Positions 35,409-47,497 of a stretch of 64,000 nt of DNA are shown in pieces. The notes under the pieces were generated by a model. It was not told the DNA's origin and did no database searches. It saw only the letters and a list, made by a program, of their open reading frames with translations. Source of the DNA: Isoetes taiwanensis (taxonomy: Eukaryota; Streptophyta; Lycopodiopsida; Isoetales; Isoetaceae); assembly GCA_021234155.1 (NCBI GenBank), contig JAJEKV010000100.1:1778116-1842115 (forward strand), given 5' to 3'. The first letter of the stretch is position 1, and every line of letters begins with the position of its first letter. The position numbers were made by a program, and so were the translations under genes.

Positions 35409-37159
35409 ACTAGTCAAAAGCACGGTTGGTTAATTTTTATAGAAATTACGTGTTTTGATAATGTTCTTTTGCCTACATGTCATATGTCATCAAAAGCAGC
35501 GCTAATGTCTAGTTAAAAAAATAAAAAATATAGTTTTCGTCTTTGAAATGCTTGGCAAAGACATTGGAATATCCTGAAACACATTGACTCTCTAGTACAA
35601 CACAACAACACTTTGAAGATCATCTAAAATTTCCATCCTCTGAGAAAGCATGATTATGTTGCAATAATATATTATCTATATTATAATATCACATGATGAT
35701 TATGTTGAGTTGATCAGAGCGAGGTGTAAGTTTCTATACTCATGACATGATTATTTCTTGATCTCTAATCCATCTACTTGATCAAAAAAGTTGAATGTGC
35801 ACATTACTTAACATTTTGAACATGCACTTTCTTAACAGGATTTACACATAGGAAGCCTGTTGCCATTTAAGATTTCACATGCCTTATTACCAGAAATACC
35901 ATGTTTCTATAAGAACTGCCCTTCCATCACATCCTTCACAATTGCATTTGTGAAAGAAGCATTGGAGGAACATCAAATCCGGTGGAAGTTAAAAAACCGC
36001 AGCCCAAGCCCACCGATGGAGGGAAGAAATAAAATTAGGCAAAAAGGGGATAAAATGGGCAGTAAAAGGGACCCAGAAGGTGAAATGGATATGGCAGAAA
36101 GGATGGAAAAAACCAACGTTACGGTTCTGAAAAAAAGGGGCATGATTTTTGGTACTCCAAAACCAGCATCAGGCTCGACAAATCCCTGTTTTTGGAGCGA
36201 AAGGTCATGTTTTCATGCGTAAAACCCTGTTTCTAGATTTTTCATACCAATCCTTGTTTCTGGAACGAAGAATCGGTCCAAATCAGTGTCATTTCGGCCT
36301 TGAATCAACAGATTTCTCGCCAGTGTATAAATTGCTTCAGTTTAATGAAACAAATATGCCACTTTATACTTTGAAGAAGCAAGAGCAGAACCATAAGAAA
36401 CCCAAACCTTTTCTTTGATTTCATTTGCCTGCGCGTAATTGTTGCAATTCGATTAGGCCGAACTTCTAAGTCCATACTTGCACATGATCCAGAAAGGTGC
36501 GGACGGCAGGAGATAGAGGCGAGCGAGGAGATAGAGGCGGGAGACAGAAACCCACAAGCAAGATAAACGAAGAAATTATAACATCTTCATTAAGCCTGAA
36601 TCCTTACCAAAGACCTCTGGACTTTGCGCAACACTATTACAAACTCCTTGCCAAGATGATTATTTACAGAAATGCCTTCGGATGCTTCGCAATGTCTTTC
36701 TTAGTTAGTTGATGTTTCGATGTTGATGTTTCTTAGTTAGTGAACAATTCCAAATTGAAATATTTAGTGGTACGTCATCCTAAGAGTTGCGTACTTTCAG
36801 TAGAGGTTTTGAAAAGAATAACATTCTATGAAAGGTATCCACAAGCAATCAAACTTTTAAACCTCCAAAATAGTGTCCATCGAAAATTTGGAACCTCCAA
36901 AGAGAAGAATGCTTGTATATCTAGTAGGCAAACATTGCCTTTGACGAAGTTTTACTAGCAACTCTCGCTGGAATTGTAAATGACAACTTCTACAATCCAA
37001 ATTTAAAAATCAAGCAGAACTTCTGCTAGCATGTATTTGCTTTCACACTAAACAAGAAAGCAAGGAATGATCAAAATTCTGGAGAATTGAATTAATGGGA
37101 TAAATATACAGAAAATTTATACGAGCATTCTTGGATAAATGGCGCATAATCTAGATCGA
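35409..37159. other. Non-coding or unrecognised stretch
   Basis: An open frame at 35860-36222 (basic, KNRSPSPPMEGRNKIRQKGD) is not recognised and may be chance. Purine-rich 'ggagatagaggcgg' repeats occur near 36520-36545. Nothing else can be supported. Confidence 0.4.
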
Positions 37160-37919
37160 GTGGTACCTTTTAATGGGCTTACTTCTGTCTGTTTCAGTTG
37201 GCCAAAACGAGCAAAACAATGCCACAATGCGGGATAAAATCCCTTATGCTATGAGAATTCCGATGCACCTACTAAAGCGATGGATATCATAGCCCAGTTG
37301 AAGTAGCAGGCCACAATGACTTATCAACCATACTCCAGAATATCTGCATAGTTTATCATTCAAACACTACACGTCCTTAAGAATTCAACACAAGAAATGG
37401 TCTTACCGTTCTACAATCATGATCACATAGGTTTGATGTGCCCATTTAACATAGCTAAGGTCAAACAAATACTTCAAATTACCCTTGGCATTGTTTTTGA
37501 CCCTATAAGTGTTGTTGCCACAGAGAAAAGGATTGCCATCTGCAAGACATACATGAAATATCCCTTTGTTCAGTAGGAAATAGACATGTTATCAAACTCA
37601 ATTCAAGAATCGCTATGGAATCAATTCATAGACATTGTTAATTTGAAAAACATTTATGAAAAGCTTTGATTTTGCACCTACCAACTGAGCTGCCGACTGC
37701 TCCAAGTTAATTGCAAATATATAAGCAACGCCAGTAACACAGTACACCAATGCTAAAGTGACGATGAGGTCTGACAAATAAGTTGATCTTGGTTCGTTAA
37801 GAAAAATTGAACATTGAAAAATAAACAAAAGGCTTAGCGACAATATTGAAATCATCAATCGCGTCTTTAGCAAAACAATATGCAATTCTGTTCATTCCTG
37901 ATGCACTTTCCCTCCAAAG
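37160..37919 (-). pseudogene. ABCG half-transporter C-terminus, intron-bearing, broken
   Basis: Three minus-strand exons with proper splice sites read as the membrane domain of a plant ABCG transporter of the group related to Arabidopsis ABCG24 and ABCG28. Exon 37919-37682 has [28 protein letters not shown], a one-base frameshift, then NEPRSTYLSDLIVTLALVYC. Exon 37539-37407 has ATTLIGSKTMPR, a frameshift, then LKYLFDLSYVKWAHQTYVI. The exon from 37343 has YSGVWLISHCG and LGYDIHRFSRCIGILIA, then TAA, then GILSRIVALFC. Such proteins move lipids or waxes across membranes. The nucleotide-binding domain was not found in the window. Introns and splice sites are kept, so this is a fragment of a gene copy, not a retrocopy. 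Confidence 0.8.
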
Positions 37920-39429
37920 CTGCATAATACCACAAAAGAATAACATCAATAAGATTTAAGGCTCTTATAGCATAGAACCAAAACTCATAACCATAAAAGC
38001 TAGCTCTTTGGCATTCTCGCCTATTTCTGGTAAAAAAGGACATGTAAAACGTCCAATTAAGTGACAATACTAGTTAATGCAGAACATGGCTTTCAATGTA
38101 AATTTATTGCACAAATTATATATCAGTACCCGTTGTTAATTTAGAAGATGCATATTCTGTTGCTTAATTACTGTGACACCAATGCTCCATGCGACCATTA
38201 TCAATTGAATGGGATAGCCAAAATTAAACTAACTGAATGAATAATTGCTGATTTGGAACTACATGCAGGTCCATGTCCAACAATCAGGTTTTCCTATTGC
38301 AGACTGTATGCAGGAGTTTTGGTAGCATGTCCTTTTCCAGCGAATTGTGTAGATTAGTGCCTAAACATTAATTTGTACTCCATACCCTAAAGAACTATGC
38401 ATGCAGACTCCACAAAAGACCAAAAAGCTGGAACATGCCTACCCCTAGGAGAAGGTGCTTTACCTCTACAACTAAATGAACTGACGTTATTAATGAAGTA
38501 CTTCTGGAATCTTATAAATGCCTGCCATATTGCCACAAGCTTTTAAAACATAACAAAATGTGTAGCATTGGGAGAAATACCTTCAATTTGCATTTATCAG
38601 CAGAACTGATAACTTCTCTAACTGGGAGCTTGCCAAAGAGCTTTTATGCACATTGTCTTGAAAATGTTTGAAAACACTGAGAGAGCATCTGACGGTGCAA
38701 AATTTGTATGCTGAATATGCTGAATATACCAACGTGCTAAGTTGCGGCACAACCTTGATGTCCAGCAGCCACAATCATTGAAACGGTTCTATGACCTCTT
38801 ATTAGAGCTCCTGTAATTATCTCTATTTATTAGTAATCAAGAGCACCAAGCAATCTAGTGTTGGGCAAAGCCAAAAGACGGTCTCAAATCTTGACAGAAA
38901 AAACAACAGGCCATTGGATGAAGTACCCACTTACAAAGTACCAGAGATATGAGATATGATGTGCAAGTGGATTTTTTGAAGATGCAACTAGAAAGCATCA
39001 GCTTGAAGCTTGGAATCCCATCATCTATTCTTAAATGAACTACATATTTGGAACAGGGATATGCTTCTAAGATGCTTAAAAAGGTAAGAATTAGAATAGC
39101 CAAACTTTTGACAATAAAAATAACTTAAAAAGGTAAGAATTAGAATAGCCAAACTTTTGACAGTAAAACTAACATGTCATTGCATCGATTGATCCCAATG
39201 CTGACCATGCTTTTAGGATGTTTGTAATTGTAACTATGCTTACATCAGATCAATATATTCTAGGACAAGTTCTGCAATCATGGTGTTTCACGATATTGCA
39301 TTCTAATTTGGCAAATAGACTTCTATGGCTTGATGACTCATAAAAAGCAATTTGTAGCTAACTTAATCCACATACCTTGATATCCTTTATATGTGTCAAT
39401 TCTTGTAAGGCCCTCTGCCTGTACAAAGC
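37920..39429. other. Non-coding stretch with a short tandem duplication
   Basis: No further ABCG exon could be supported. A unit of about 49 bases containing 'ggtaagaattagaatagcc' is duplicated in tandem at about 39084-39178. At 38856 'agtgttgggcaaa' matches the terminal repeat of the MITE at 6166, but no partner end was found. Confidence 0.45.
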
Positions 39430-41230
39430 TTACTATGCAGAGCTCTCCATGAGCTTGTCTTCACCTTCGGTTTCTTCCACAGCACCATAGGTCTCCGAAA
39501 CGCTCTGCTCCTGAACATCCCTCTGCTCCTGAACATCCTTTTCCTTTTCAAGCAGGCTATCTTTTTCTTGGTCGATCTGTTCTTCCTGCATATGTCAAGT
39601 TCAAATCAAGAAAATCTTTTCTGTATTTTCTCAATTTTCTTCCATCTATCCAAGGCCAAATCTGGACCTCAAATCTCACAACCATACAATACAATCGATT
39701 GCACCAAAGCAATATACAACTGCTTCTTCGTATCAAAATTCCATATATCTGCCTTCCTACACCTGCGCTACATGGCATATAGGGCTTTAAGCCTACCATC
39801 TGCTTTTTACTTGGCTACCAAGTTCTAGTTTGCGCTGTTGTCTACAACTAAGCCAAGATATTTATAGCTCTTCCACCAGTTCAACGTGTTCCTCTTTATA
39901 CAACACTTTTACATGGTCTACTTTATTACCCCCAAACACTTATATTTTGGTCTTAGCCATATTTACCCTCATGCTTTTTGCATCACAACAGCGACCCAAA
40001 ACATCTTGATGTCTCTGTAAACCCGCTACATTCCTGGACAACAGTACAACATCATTAGCATGTAACAGTACAAAAGAATATATCCATTAAGAATCGTTCC
40101 ATCGCCACCATTCTGCGTAATCCGCTCATCCAATTGTTCTATGAAAAGACCAAAAAGCATAGGTGATAACGAGCAGCTCTGCTTAACCCCCACATTACTC
40201 TCAACATACTCCTTATTAGTGTATGGAAACGAGAGCCGAATCAAGACCTTAAAATAAAGTCTCGCAACTGCTTGTCTACATGCAAGTGATACCTCAAGAG
40301 CTATCATTTTGTCCCACAAATATTCTCTTCCTACCATATAAAAGGCTTTTGAAAAGTGTACAAATAATGCATATCACGACTTCCTCTTTCCAACCACAGT
40401 GTCCATCATAGCTCTCATCGCCCATTTGCTCTCATGTTATTAGCTTCGGCCCATGCACTAATTTTAGTGTTCAGTATGGTGGCAAAGAGCTTAGCGTAGA
40501 AGCTACATATCATAATCATATGGTAATTATTTGGATCAGATTCATCACTTGTCTTGTGGAGAGAAATGGCCCTGTTAATTTGATATGTATGCGGAAAACC
40601 TTCTCACAAGGCAGCAGTGAACAATTTCAATAAACTTCTACCACTTTATCTCCTGTTCATTTGAAGATTTCAGCCATAAGCCCCTCTGCATCAGCAGCCT
40701 TACCATTGGACAACTTTTGAAGCCTACCAGATATGTCCTCTGAAGAGAAACACAACTCCTCCCCATATATATCGCCCATCGATGTGTCTATCCCATCTAC
40801 GTGGTACAATTTTTTAACATGCCCCATCCAAGTCCTAACCTCAATAGATGTGCTTGGTTTTTGGGATGGTTTCAATCTATTCCAGAATTTTGGGGTAAGC
40901 AATTAACTCCCTACTATTTGCTCATGTCTCCTATGCAAATATGCTCTTTTCTTGCCTTTGAACATCTTAATATACTCTTTTCTTGCTCGAGCCTTTGCAC
41001 TCCTCTTTGCCAATTTAAACTTCTGTCTTTGCAACCTTCACTCTCATCAAACCAACCATTGCATGACTGCCCTGATCGTTGCCTATTTGGGATGAAACAT
41101 GTATTGGCTGACTCTAAAACCATCTGAGTAAGGGCATGACTAATGTATTCCGTACTAACTGGCCATGAAATGGTGGAAGCCACTAACTGGCCATGAAATG
41201 GTGCAAGAGCCAGAAAGAAGGCTCTATCTT
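39430..41230 (-). pseudogene. LINE ORF2 relic on the minus strand
   Basis: In minus-strand order, 41183-40914 has NGWFDESEGCKD, and 40902-40657 has LQKLSNGKAADAEGLMAEIF, a typical pre-RT motif. 40337-40026 has the RT core VGVKQSCSLSPMLFGLFIEQ followed by a decayed YADD site (LLYCYMLMMLYC in place of LLYADDV). 39799-39557 has the C-terminal DGRKLRKYRKDFLDLNL, close to the region after RT in jockey- or CR1-like LINEs. Many frameshifts are present. A 27-base tandem repeat ('actaactggccatgaaatgg') lies at 41156-41210. Confidence 0.75.
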
Positions 41231-42735
41231 TGGCTTGTTTCTATATTTTTCTTCTGCCTCGCCATATACAGAGATCTTCTGCACATGTGAGATTGTTTAT
41301 TTATGTTTATGATGGCATATTCAAAGATGCGAGGAGTTTACTTGTCTTGCATAATTATTTCTGCTTGGAATTGTTTTTTCCTTGCTAGGTGAAGCTTTAG
41401 ATCATTTTGGAACTGTGCGTTGCACATGGGGTTCGAACCTCTAAGCCTGTTATGTTTGCTTGCAGGTTAGTTGGAGATCTTCTGCACTTTCAAAGCCATT
41501 CAATAGAGCTTGGAATTCCCTGGCATTGTAGCTTTAAGTTTCATTTGGAGCTACTGCTTAATGCTTCTACATCACGCTTCTGCCTTATGCTTAGAGATCT
41601 TCTTGTACAGGATAATTTCTATGTTTGTACTTGGCAGCCCTATGTGTGGCGTGCTTATACTAGCTTATAATGGATAACATGCTAATTTTAGGAAGCTGAT
41701 TCTATTTTGGAGTCAATGATGTCTTGGAATTCATGGCTTGGAGTCAATGATGTATTGGAATTCATGGCGATGGTTGTCATCCCTAAGAAATAGAGCCATT
41801 TTTGGATTTGTAAGGCATGGTCAACTCGTTTTGCATTTGTGTTGTCATATCTTCACATTCCACTACTACTTTCATTCACCTTGTTTTGTTCTGCACCATC
41901 TCATGTTAAGGACCAATCTCAATAGAATCTCATGTTAAGGACCAATCTCAATAGAATCTGTTTCTGCATAGATTGCTAAAGTCTTGTAAAATTTTGTGAT
42001 CTTCTTAAGAGATGACTGGGCTAAGACATGTCAAGCTTGTCATAGCAAAACATCCAGATTTACAGTTTGTGAAATAAGAAATTTGGACAGCTTTTTTATT
42101 GATTGGGCTCCAAAGCGAAACACAAAATATACAATAACATTCCCATGCTGTCAAACATAGAACTCTATATTTTTCTGATAAACTGTGTGAAAAGTTCTAG
42201 GACCTTTTGCTCCAACCTTATAGCGAGAGAATTTAAACAGAGCAACTCATGTTAGTATCCATATTGGTCTACATAAGTTAACATTGATTTATTGAAACAA
42301 ACCCTTGGTAGAGGTACTATTTGTTCCACTGCTTAAAGAAATTGAGATCTAAAGCATCTCAGTACATTTTGGAATGTTTATGGTGAAGTATTACATATCC
42401 TTTTCCTCTGTGTTCTTGTCGTTTATTTCAGTAATAGTTTGAATAAAGGTTAACATTATTGTCAAAATCTGGCCGCTTCCCAACTCAATGGCTGGGAACG
42501 TGAACCTCTAAGGTGCACCTAGTTAAGGATTAGAAAGACTATACTGATAAGGAGGTCTAGCCAGCTAAGGATTAATATGATACATATATATTATGTACTA
42601 GTTCAATTCTGCATATCGGTTGCCATCTTTACCAGGAATGAATGCTCTTCTGAGAATAGAATTTCATTATGGTGACCAGGAAAGTTGACAACTGACACAT
42701 CATAGCTTCTGTCCCCAAAAGAATTGAACATAAAC
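41231..42735. other. Non-coding stretch with short tandem duplications
   Basis: Duplications of about 32 bases ('ggagtcaatgatgt.ttggaa') at 41716-41772 and of 29 bases ('catgttaaggaccaatctca') at 41902-41958. A B-box-like 'ggttcgaacc' occurs at 41430 without an A box. No gene supported. Confidence 0.45.
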
Positions 42736-43927
42736 TTACACTGATTTAGTTGGCAGCCTACTGGAAAGATTTGAACTTTTGTCCCCTGACTTAGGAGCAC
42801 TCTCAGTTTTCATAAGGTTTATTCGCCGGTCACCATTTCCTTCGTTTAACAGGGCTTCTAAAATAAGCACTTCCCACTTTCCAGATTCAAGAAAATTGTA
42901 TACAATAGAACTCCTAGCTCCTGTAGCATATGCATAATAAAACCATAGATCTTAAACTCAGCCAATTTATAAGAAAAATGTTGAGGGAATTAGCAAATAA
43001 TGCGTTTTGCATTATCTTACCTTCAGAACGAACAGCTTTCAAGTAAAGAGATGCGGTGCCTGCTGCACCATAAATAGGAAAAGTACAAGATATTGAACGC
43101 CCTTCATGTGCTGTACCAAGTGAAACTTCATGCCACAACCCTCGCCTAATATGTTCACCCAGACATTTTTTTATTCTTGTATCCTTGCTTACCATATCCA
43201 TTGCCTTTCTAAACAAGTTTAAATTCCAAAACTCGTGTAAGGAGTAAACTTAAGATTATCTTAACTGATTACATCCTTATACCATTCATTGGAAGAAGCA
43301 ATCAGATTATCTATGGGTGCCTGTAACTACTAGCAGCCCTACACTGGACCCATCATTATTAAACAAAGGATTTCATGTACTAGCAGCCCTTTCAATAATA
43401 AGTTGCATTAATTTTTAGCATGTGACATGAGCCAAGATCACATGTGCTTGGCTTCCACGCTGCAATAATTGAGTTGCAGGATGCTAGCATTTTTTGCACA
43501 CTTGTTCTTGTCTGTTCCTTATTGCCATAACATCTTTCTCACAAATGAACTGCTTGACAATGAGCAAAACTAGATTTCCACAATCCTTCACAAGAATCAA
43601 CCTTATTTACCTGCTACATGATTCATAAATAACAATATCATCGAGCGTGCTCGACACTGTGGCAACCGTAGCTCCAAATAATAAAAAAGCACCGCTATAC
43701 CATCCAAACTTTCGAAGCGGTCCAATTTCAGAAACTTTTCCATCTCTAGAGTCAAAATAAATACGGTCAAGACAAGAAAAGAACAAGAAAAGAAATTCAT
43801 AAACGATATGAGGCAATGCTTGGCACCTGGAGGTAGACAAGGGCCGCCTTGTAAAGCTACCACCAGAATTAGGTAGAGCTCTGCGGATCCGCCATAGGGC
43901 ACTACTACTCATTTCCGGTCTTCGCAA
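42736..43927 (-). CDS. COA1: COA1-family cytochrome oxidase assembly protein, four exons, about 202 aa
   Basis: Exons 43927-43827, 43745-43611, 43208-43021 and 42920-42736 join in frame through GT-AG introns to a TAA stop (609 bp). The N-terminus (SSSALWRIRRALPNSGGSF) is Arg/Ser-rich without acidic residues, as in a mitochondrial presequence. A hydrophobic span follows at WYSGAFLLFGATVATVSS, then the COA1 (DUF1783) domain: AMDMVSKDTRIKKCLGEHI, GLWHEVSLG, SISCTFPIYGAAGTASLYLKA and SGKWEVLILEALL. The family helps early assembly of cytochrome c oxidase at the inner mitochondrial membrane. Either the ATG at 43927 or the one at 43912 could be the start. All exons are open and splice sites are canonical, so I take it as functional. 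The symbol reflects the family, not tested orthology. Confidence 0.88.
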
Positions 43928-44272
43928 AAAACGAGAATATATAAAAGATCATAAGATTCCACGTCCGTCCACAACCTCTACCAAAGAAAAAGAAACATGC
44001 AAACCTGTTGTTTTTGCAGAGCCGCAAAAAGGTAGATTCGGATTGTGAGCTTCACATTTATCTGCCTTAGCCAGTCTGTGATCTTAACAGCGCTGAGATG
44101 CCATCGTCGAACCCTAAATCGAGGCTGCAAATTTAACCCTAATCTTCATTCTGCGAAGCCCTAAAGAAAAGAACAGAAGTTGAACTTCGATTCCGTCTTT
44201 AACCTAGAGCCAGGCAACAAAAGCCGAGCTTTGTTTTCCCAGAAAAACTCCAGAAGTGGTTACTAGCTGGGC

Positions 44273-44539
44273 TTGATGTTTGCCATAGCCGACAAACGCC
44301 ACAACATATTCTACAAGTATCTCGACCCTGTGCCTTCTTTCAAGCTGCAAGAGCTTGTCTCTGACAACTCGCTTGAGATCTTTGGTCCCAGCACCATCGA
44401 CATCGAGAGAAAAAGTCTCCATTCCGGCAGGATGGTTCAAAAATTAGAATATCTTGAAACAACAAGAGAGAGTGCCTTTGCGGCATTTGAAAACTTGAGT
44501 CTGGAACGCGGGCAAGCATTCTCCCCAACTCGGGCATAA
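44273..44539 (+). CDS. Unrecognised open frame divergent from COA1
   Basis: This 88-codon frame starts 346 bases from the COA1 start, facing away. It has a regular amphipathic composition (NIFYKYLDPVPSFKLQELVS, LEYLETTRESAFAAFENLSL) that looks more coding-like than its surroundings. I do not recognise it. It ends about 160 bases before the LINE fragment at 44706. It may be a first exon or a relic. Confidence 0.28.
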   Translation: MMFAIADKRHNIFYKYLDPVPSFKLQELVSDNSLEIFGPSTIDIERKSLHSGRMVQKLEYLETTRESAFAAFENLSLERGQAFSPTRA

Positions 44540-44705
44540 CTTCCCAGCGCCCATGAACACCTGGAATTTCCAGAAATTTTCTTGATCGTAGATGAAATCC
44601 GACGGTGGAAATAGCTTCCACTTGCACAAAAATCCCATTTGGCGGCAAGGTGGACACTCTAAAATTGCTTCAAAGTGTCAACTTGTGTTTGTGCAAACGT
44701 GCTAA

Positions 44706-45480
44706 TAATGGTTTGATAAAGAACATGAAGCTGTAAGAGCCCACTTGAAAGAAACACATGATGAAAATAAATTGCATTACTGGAAACTCTATCGCAGAAT
44801 GTTTAAACGCAAAAAGTAGCATTTCTTCAACGTAGACAACAAGAGCTTTATGACAAGAAAAAGCATATCCTCTTGTATATAGCAGCTATTCCTGAAGAGC
44901 CTTTGTCCAAATTGAATGATATAGGCCCATGTCGCAAAAGTAGAAAACAACAAAACAGCCCAGGGCTTTAGGCTGAAATGTTGAAATGGGCAAGAACTAG
45001 TGGTAAACGATATAATAGGCTCACTTAATCCAATGACACAGTCTGTCTGGCTTTTTGTCTGAGTGGCAGTTGCGTAGGATTATAACAATTCATTGAAAAA
45101 AGGTCATAGAAAGCATTGTTCAAACTAAAAACGATAATGGCCAGTAATATTACCGCTAAACTCTTTGCAGGAGTGCTTAAGCAAAAAATATATTAGAACA
45201 GAAAGAATGATGTTGCAAAGATGGTGTGTTGCATATGACAATGAATCTAGGGAAAATAGAAGTCACGGTGTTTGGCTCTAACAAGTTATTTAATTTCCGA
45301 GACAAAGAAAAAGAGTTGCAATAACTGGGGCTCAAAATGAATATAGATGGAACTCTGTTGTTAAGAAAGGATATTAGAAAGAGCTATGCAGTCAAAATGT
45401 CAAGAAATTCAGCTATTAAATTGGACCATGAATTTACATATGTATCGCACTTTTAGTGTATCGGGCGGTTTGTTGGTTTC
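44706..45480 (+). pseudogene. LINE ORF2 fragment (second family), copy 2
   Basis: Matches 32565-33430: 'tggtttgataaagaacatgaagct', the Lys-rich 'ttatgacaagaaaaagcat', then 'tagggaaaatagaagtca' and 'gatggaactctgttgttaag'. The segment around the YADD site is deleted. It begins at the position where repeat A copy 2 (34141-35408) stops. Confidence 0.8.
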
Positions 45481-46360
45481 TTGCGAGTCCCATTCTAGAA
45501 TGTATATATATGCATGGTTATCCTTTATGGATGCCAAGTATGGAGATAGGGTTGGCAAGCAAGAAATGAAAAGACATTGAAGCATCAGAAGTGGGGTTAC
45601 AGCTCAAATGCCGTATCCTTCACTATTAGCAGAAGAGGCAGGCATGCTACCACTAGAAGGAGAATCTATGCTACCACTTCATTCATCTACAGATTTCACA
45701 GGAAGAGGGCTGGTTTTATAATAGAATAAAGTGATTGAGACAATGGGATATTGACACCTGACTAATGAGAGATCTAGCTAGTCCAAAACTAAGGTCATTG
45801 ACAAATTATGGGCAAATGCACAAGGTAAGATGGAGATATATATAAGATATGCCAATCCCGTGATCATTTATGTAGCACAACAATATCTCTTGGATCTTTT
45901 GCCGCTTGCTTGCGATAGACATCGGATTTTCAAGGTGCATGTTACCTCCCATCATTTGCAGATCTAATGGGAGCGCCAAGTTATTACTACAAGTGTGACC
46001 AATTTACTTAGAACAGATTAAATTTCTTATTGATTCATTTTGGAGTGTTCTAACATTGCAACCTTTACTCTCATTGATGGCAGGGTCTATACGAAATAAT
46101 GGATATATAATCTGTTGCAGATTCGCTCACAAAATAAAATACTTCAATTCAAGCTGCTATCATGACTCATTCATTGCATTCGAAGTTGTGTTTTAAGGAA
46201 TACATACAAAACATTGTTCTCCTTTTGTCTGATTATGCTTGCATTTTTTGCACATACGTCGGTTTAACAATGGTTGGGTAAAGAGCAGAGAAAGGAATTC
46301 TTTTGATAAATTAAAAATTACCCTTTCCACAAGCAACGACAAGTGCAACAAAATCTCAAC
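45481..46360. other. Non-coding stretch, no gene seen
   Basis: No open frame with a recognisable motif. Composition is AT-rich throughout. Confidence 0.45.
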
Positions 46361-46538
46361 GCTTTTTGGTATCCGCTAGAAGTGACAAACAAACTCATTA
46401 TCATTATCACTAAGTCAGCATCTTATCATCCTATATTATAAAACCGTACGCTTTTTGGTATTCGCTAGAAGTGACAAACAAACTCATTATCATTATCACT
46501 AAGTCAACATCTTATCATCCTATATTATAAAACCGTGG
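46361..46538 (+). repeat. 89-bp tandem duplication
   Basis: Units 46361-46449 and 46450-46538 both run from gctttttggtat to ctatattataaaaccgt with two or three differences. The unit end plus 'ggctctatctgtccgtccg' has the look of a plant Helitron 5' end (TC start in an AT-rich context). No matching 3' hairpin plus CTRR end was found, so that stays a suggestion. Confidence 0.88.
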
Positions 46539-46806
46539 CTCTATCTGTCCGTCCGATCGACGGCCGAGATTCTTCAGATGTCCCTCTGCCCCAATCAACG
46601 GCCCAGATTTGTCTCTTTGTCCTTATGTCCCTGTCAATAGCCTAGATTGTGCCACGCGGCATAATTGAACCGTTTTTAAAAATGAAAGGGCGCTAAATTA
46701 TTTTCCCTAAATCTTGGATTTCCGGATATCTTTCCGGATACCTTGGCTTTCCGGATATCGGTTAGGTTTTTATTTTTGTGGCCATCGAACAAAACAGCAT
46801 CGGGCT

Positions 46807-47495
46807 ATGGCTGTCAAAGCTTTGGTGAAGGTATCCCCTACAGAAAGAAGACACTTCTCATTTTAGGCCACAATCCCAGCATCACCCAAGCTTTTCCGAG
46901 GACGTTGCTTTGGAAAATGATGGTTGCGCCTAATTTCGCAATGGAGCTTGCCACTTTGCCTGCCAACGTTGTGAAGATAGCTCAAGAGGAGCTCTACAAC
47001 TGGAGATGCAGCGGCATGAATGCTATGGAAATGAGCCATCGAGGTAAGAAGTTTTTATCAGTTATTCAAAAAGCCAGGGCAAATCTCAAATCTTTATTCA
47101 AGATCCCGGATGACTACAAGGTTTTATTTCTTCAAGGAGATGCTACCTAGTTTGCTGGTGTCCCGATAAACCTTGTTTATTATTACTGGATCTTGGAGTG
47201 ATAGGGTCTTTAATGAAGCCCAAAAATATTCTAAGGCAAAGGTTATTGGAGCGGAGGCTAACAAATATAGCAGTGTTCCAAGTCAATCGGATTTCTAGAT
47301 TTTTGTTGATGCAGGATATCTGCACATCTATGCCAATAAAACTATTCATGGAGTTGAGTTCAAGGATTATCCATAGGGATACAATTTTGGTTGCATATAT
47401 GTCTTCAAATTTCTGTTCTATTCTAAGCATGTGGATTAGTCAAAGAGTGATATCATATATGCAAGTGTTCAGAAGGATGTAAGGCCTTTTGGCAA
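46807..47495 (+). pseudogene. PSAT: Processed pseudogene of plastid phosphoserine aminotransferase
   Basis: The sequence starts with a transit-peptide-like stretch ([19 protein letters not shown], then a stop) and reads on, with frame changes, through [52 protein letters not shown] and, out of frame, QFAGVPINLV, ANKTIHGVEFKDYP and YASVQKDVRPFG. These match phosphoserine aminotransferase, the PLP enzyme of the phosphorylated serine pathway in plastids. No introns interrupt it, which points to a retrocopy. The normal AAGPATLP is changed to AMELATLP. It stops at the foldback border near 47497; the part carrying the later active-site region is absent. Confidence 0.85.
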
Positions 47496-47497
47496 GA

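Noticed and set aside
39568-39828. 86-codon plus-strand frame
   Set aside because: Antisense to the LINE C-terminal relic, which has recognisable residues on the minus strand.
41425-41445. B-box-like ggttcgaacc, possible tRNA gene
   Set aside because: No A box at tRNA spacing and no cloverleaf could be drawn around it.
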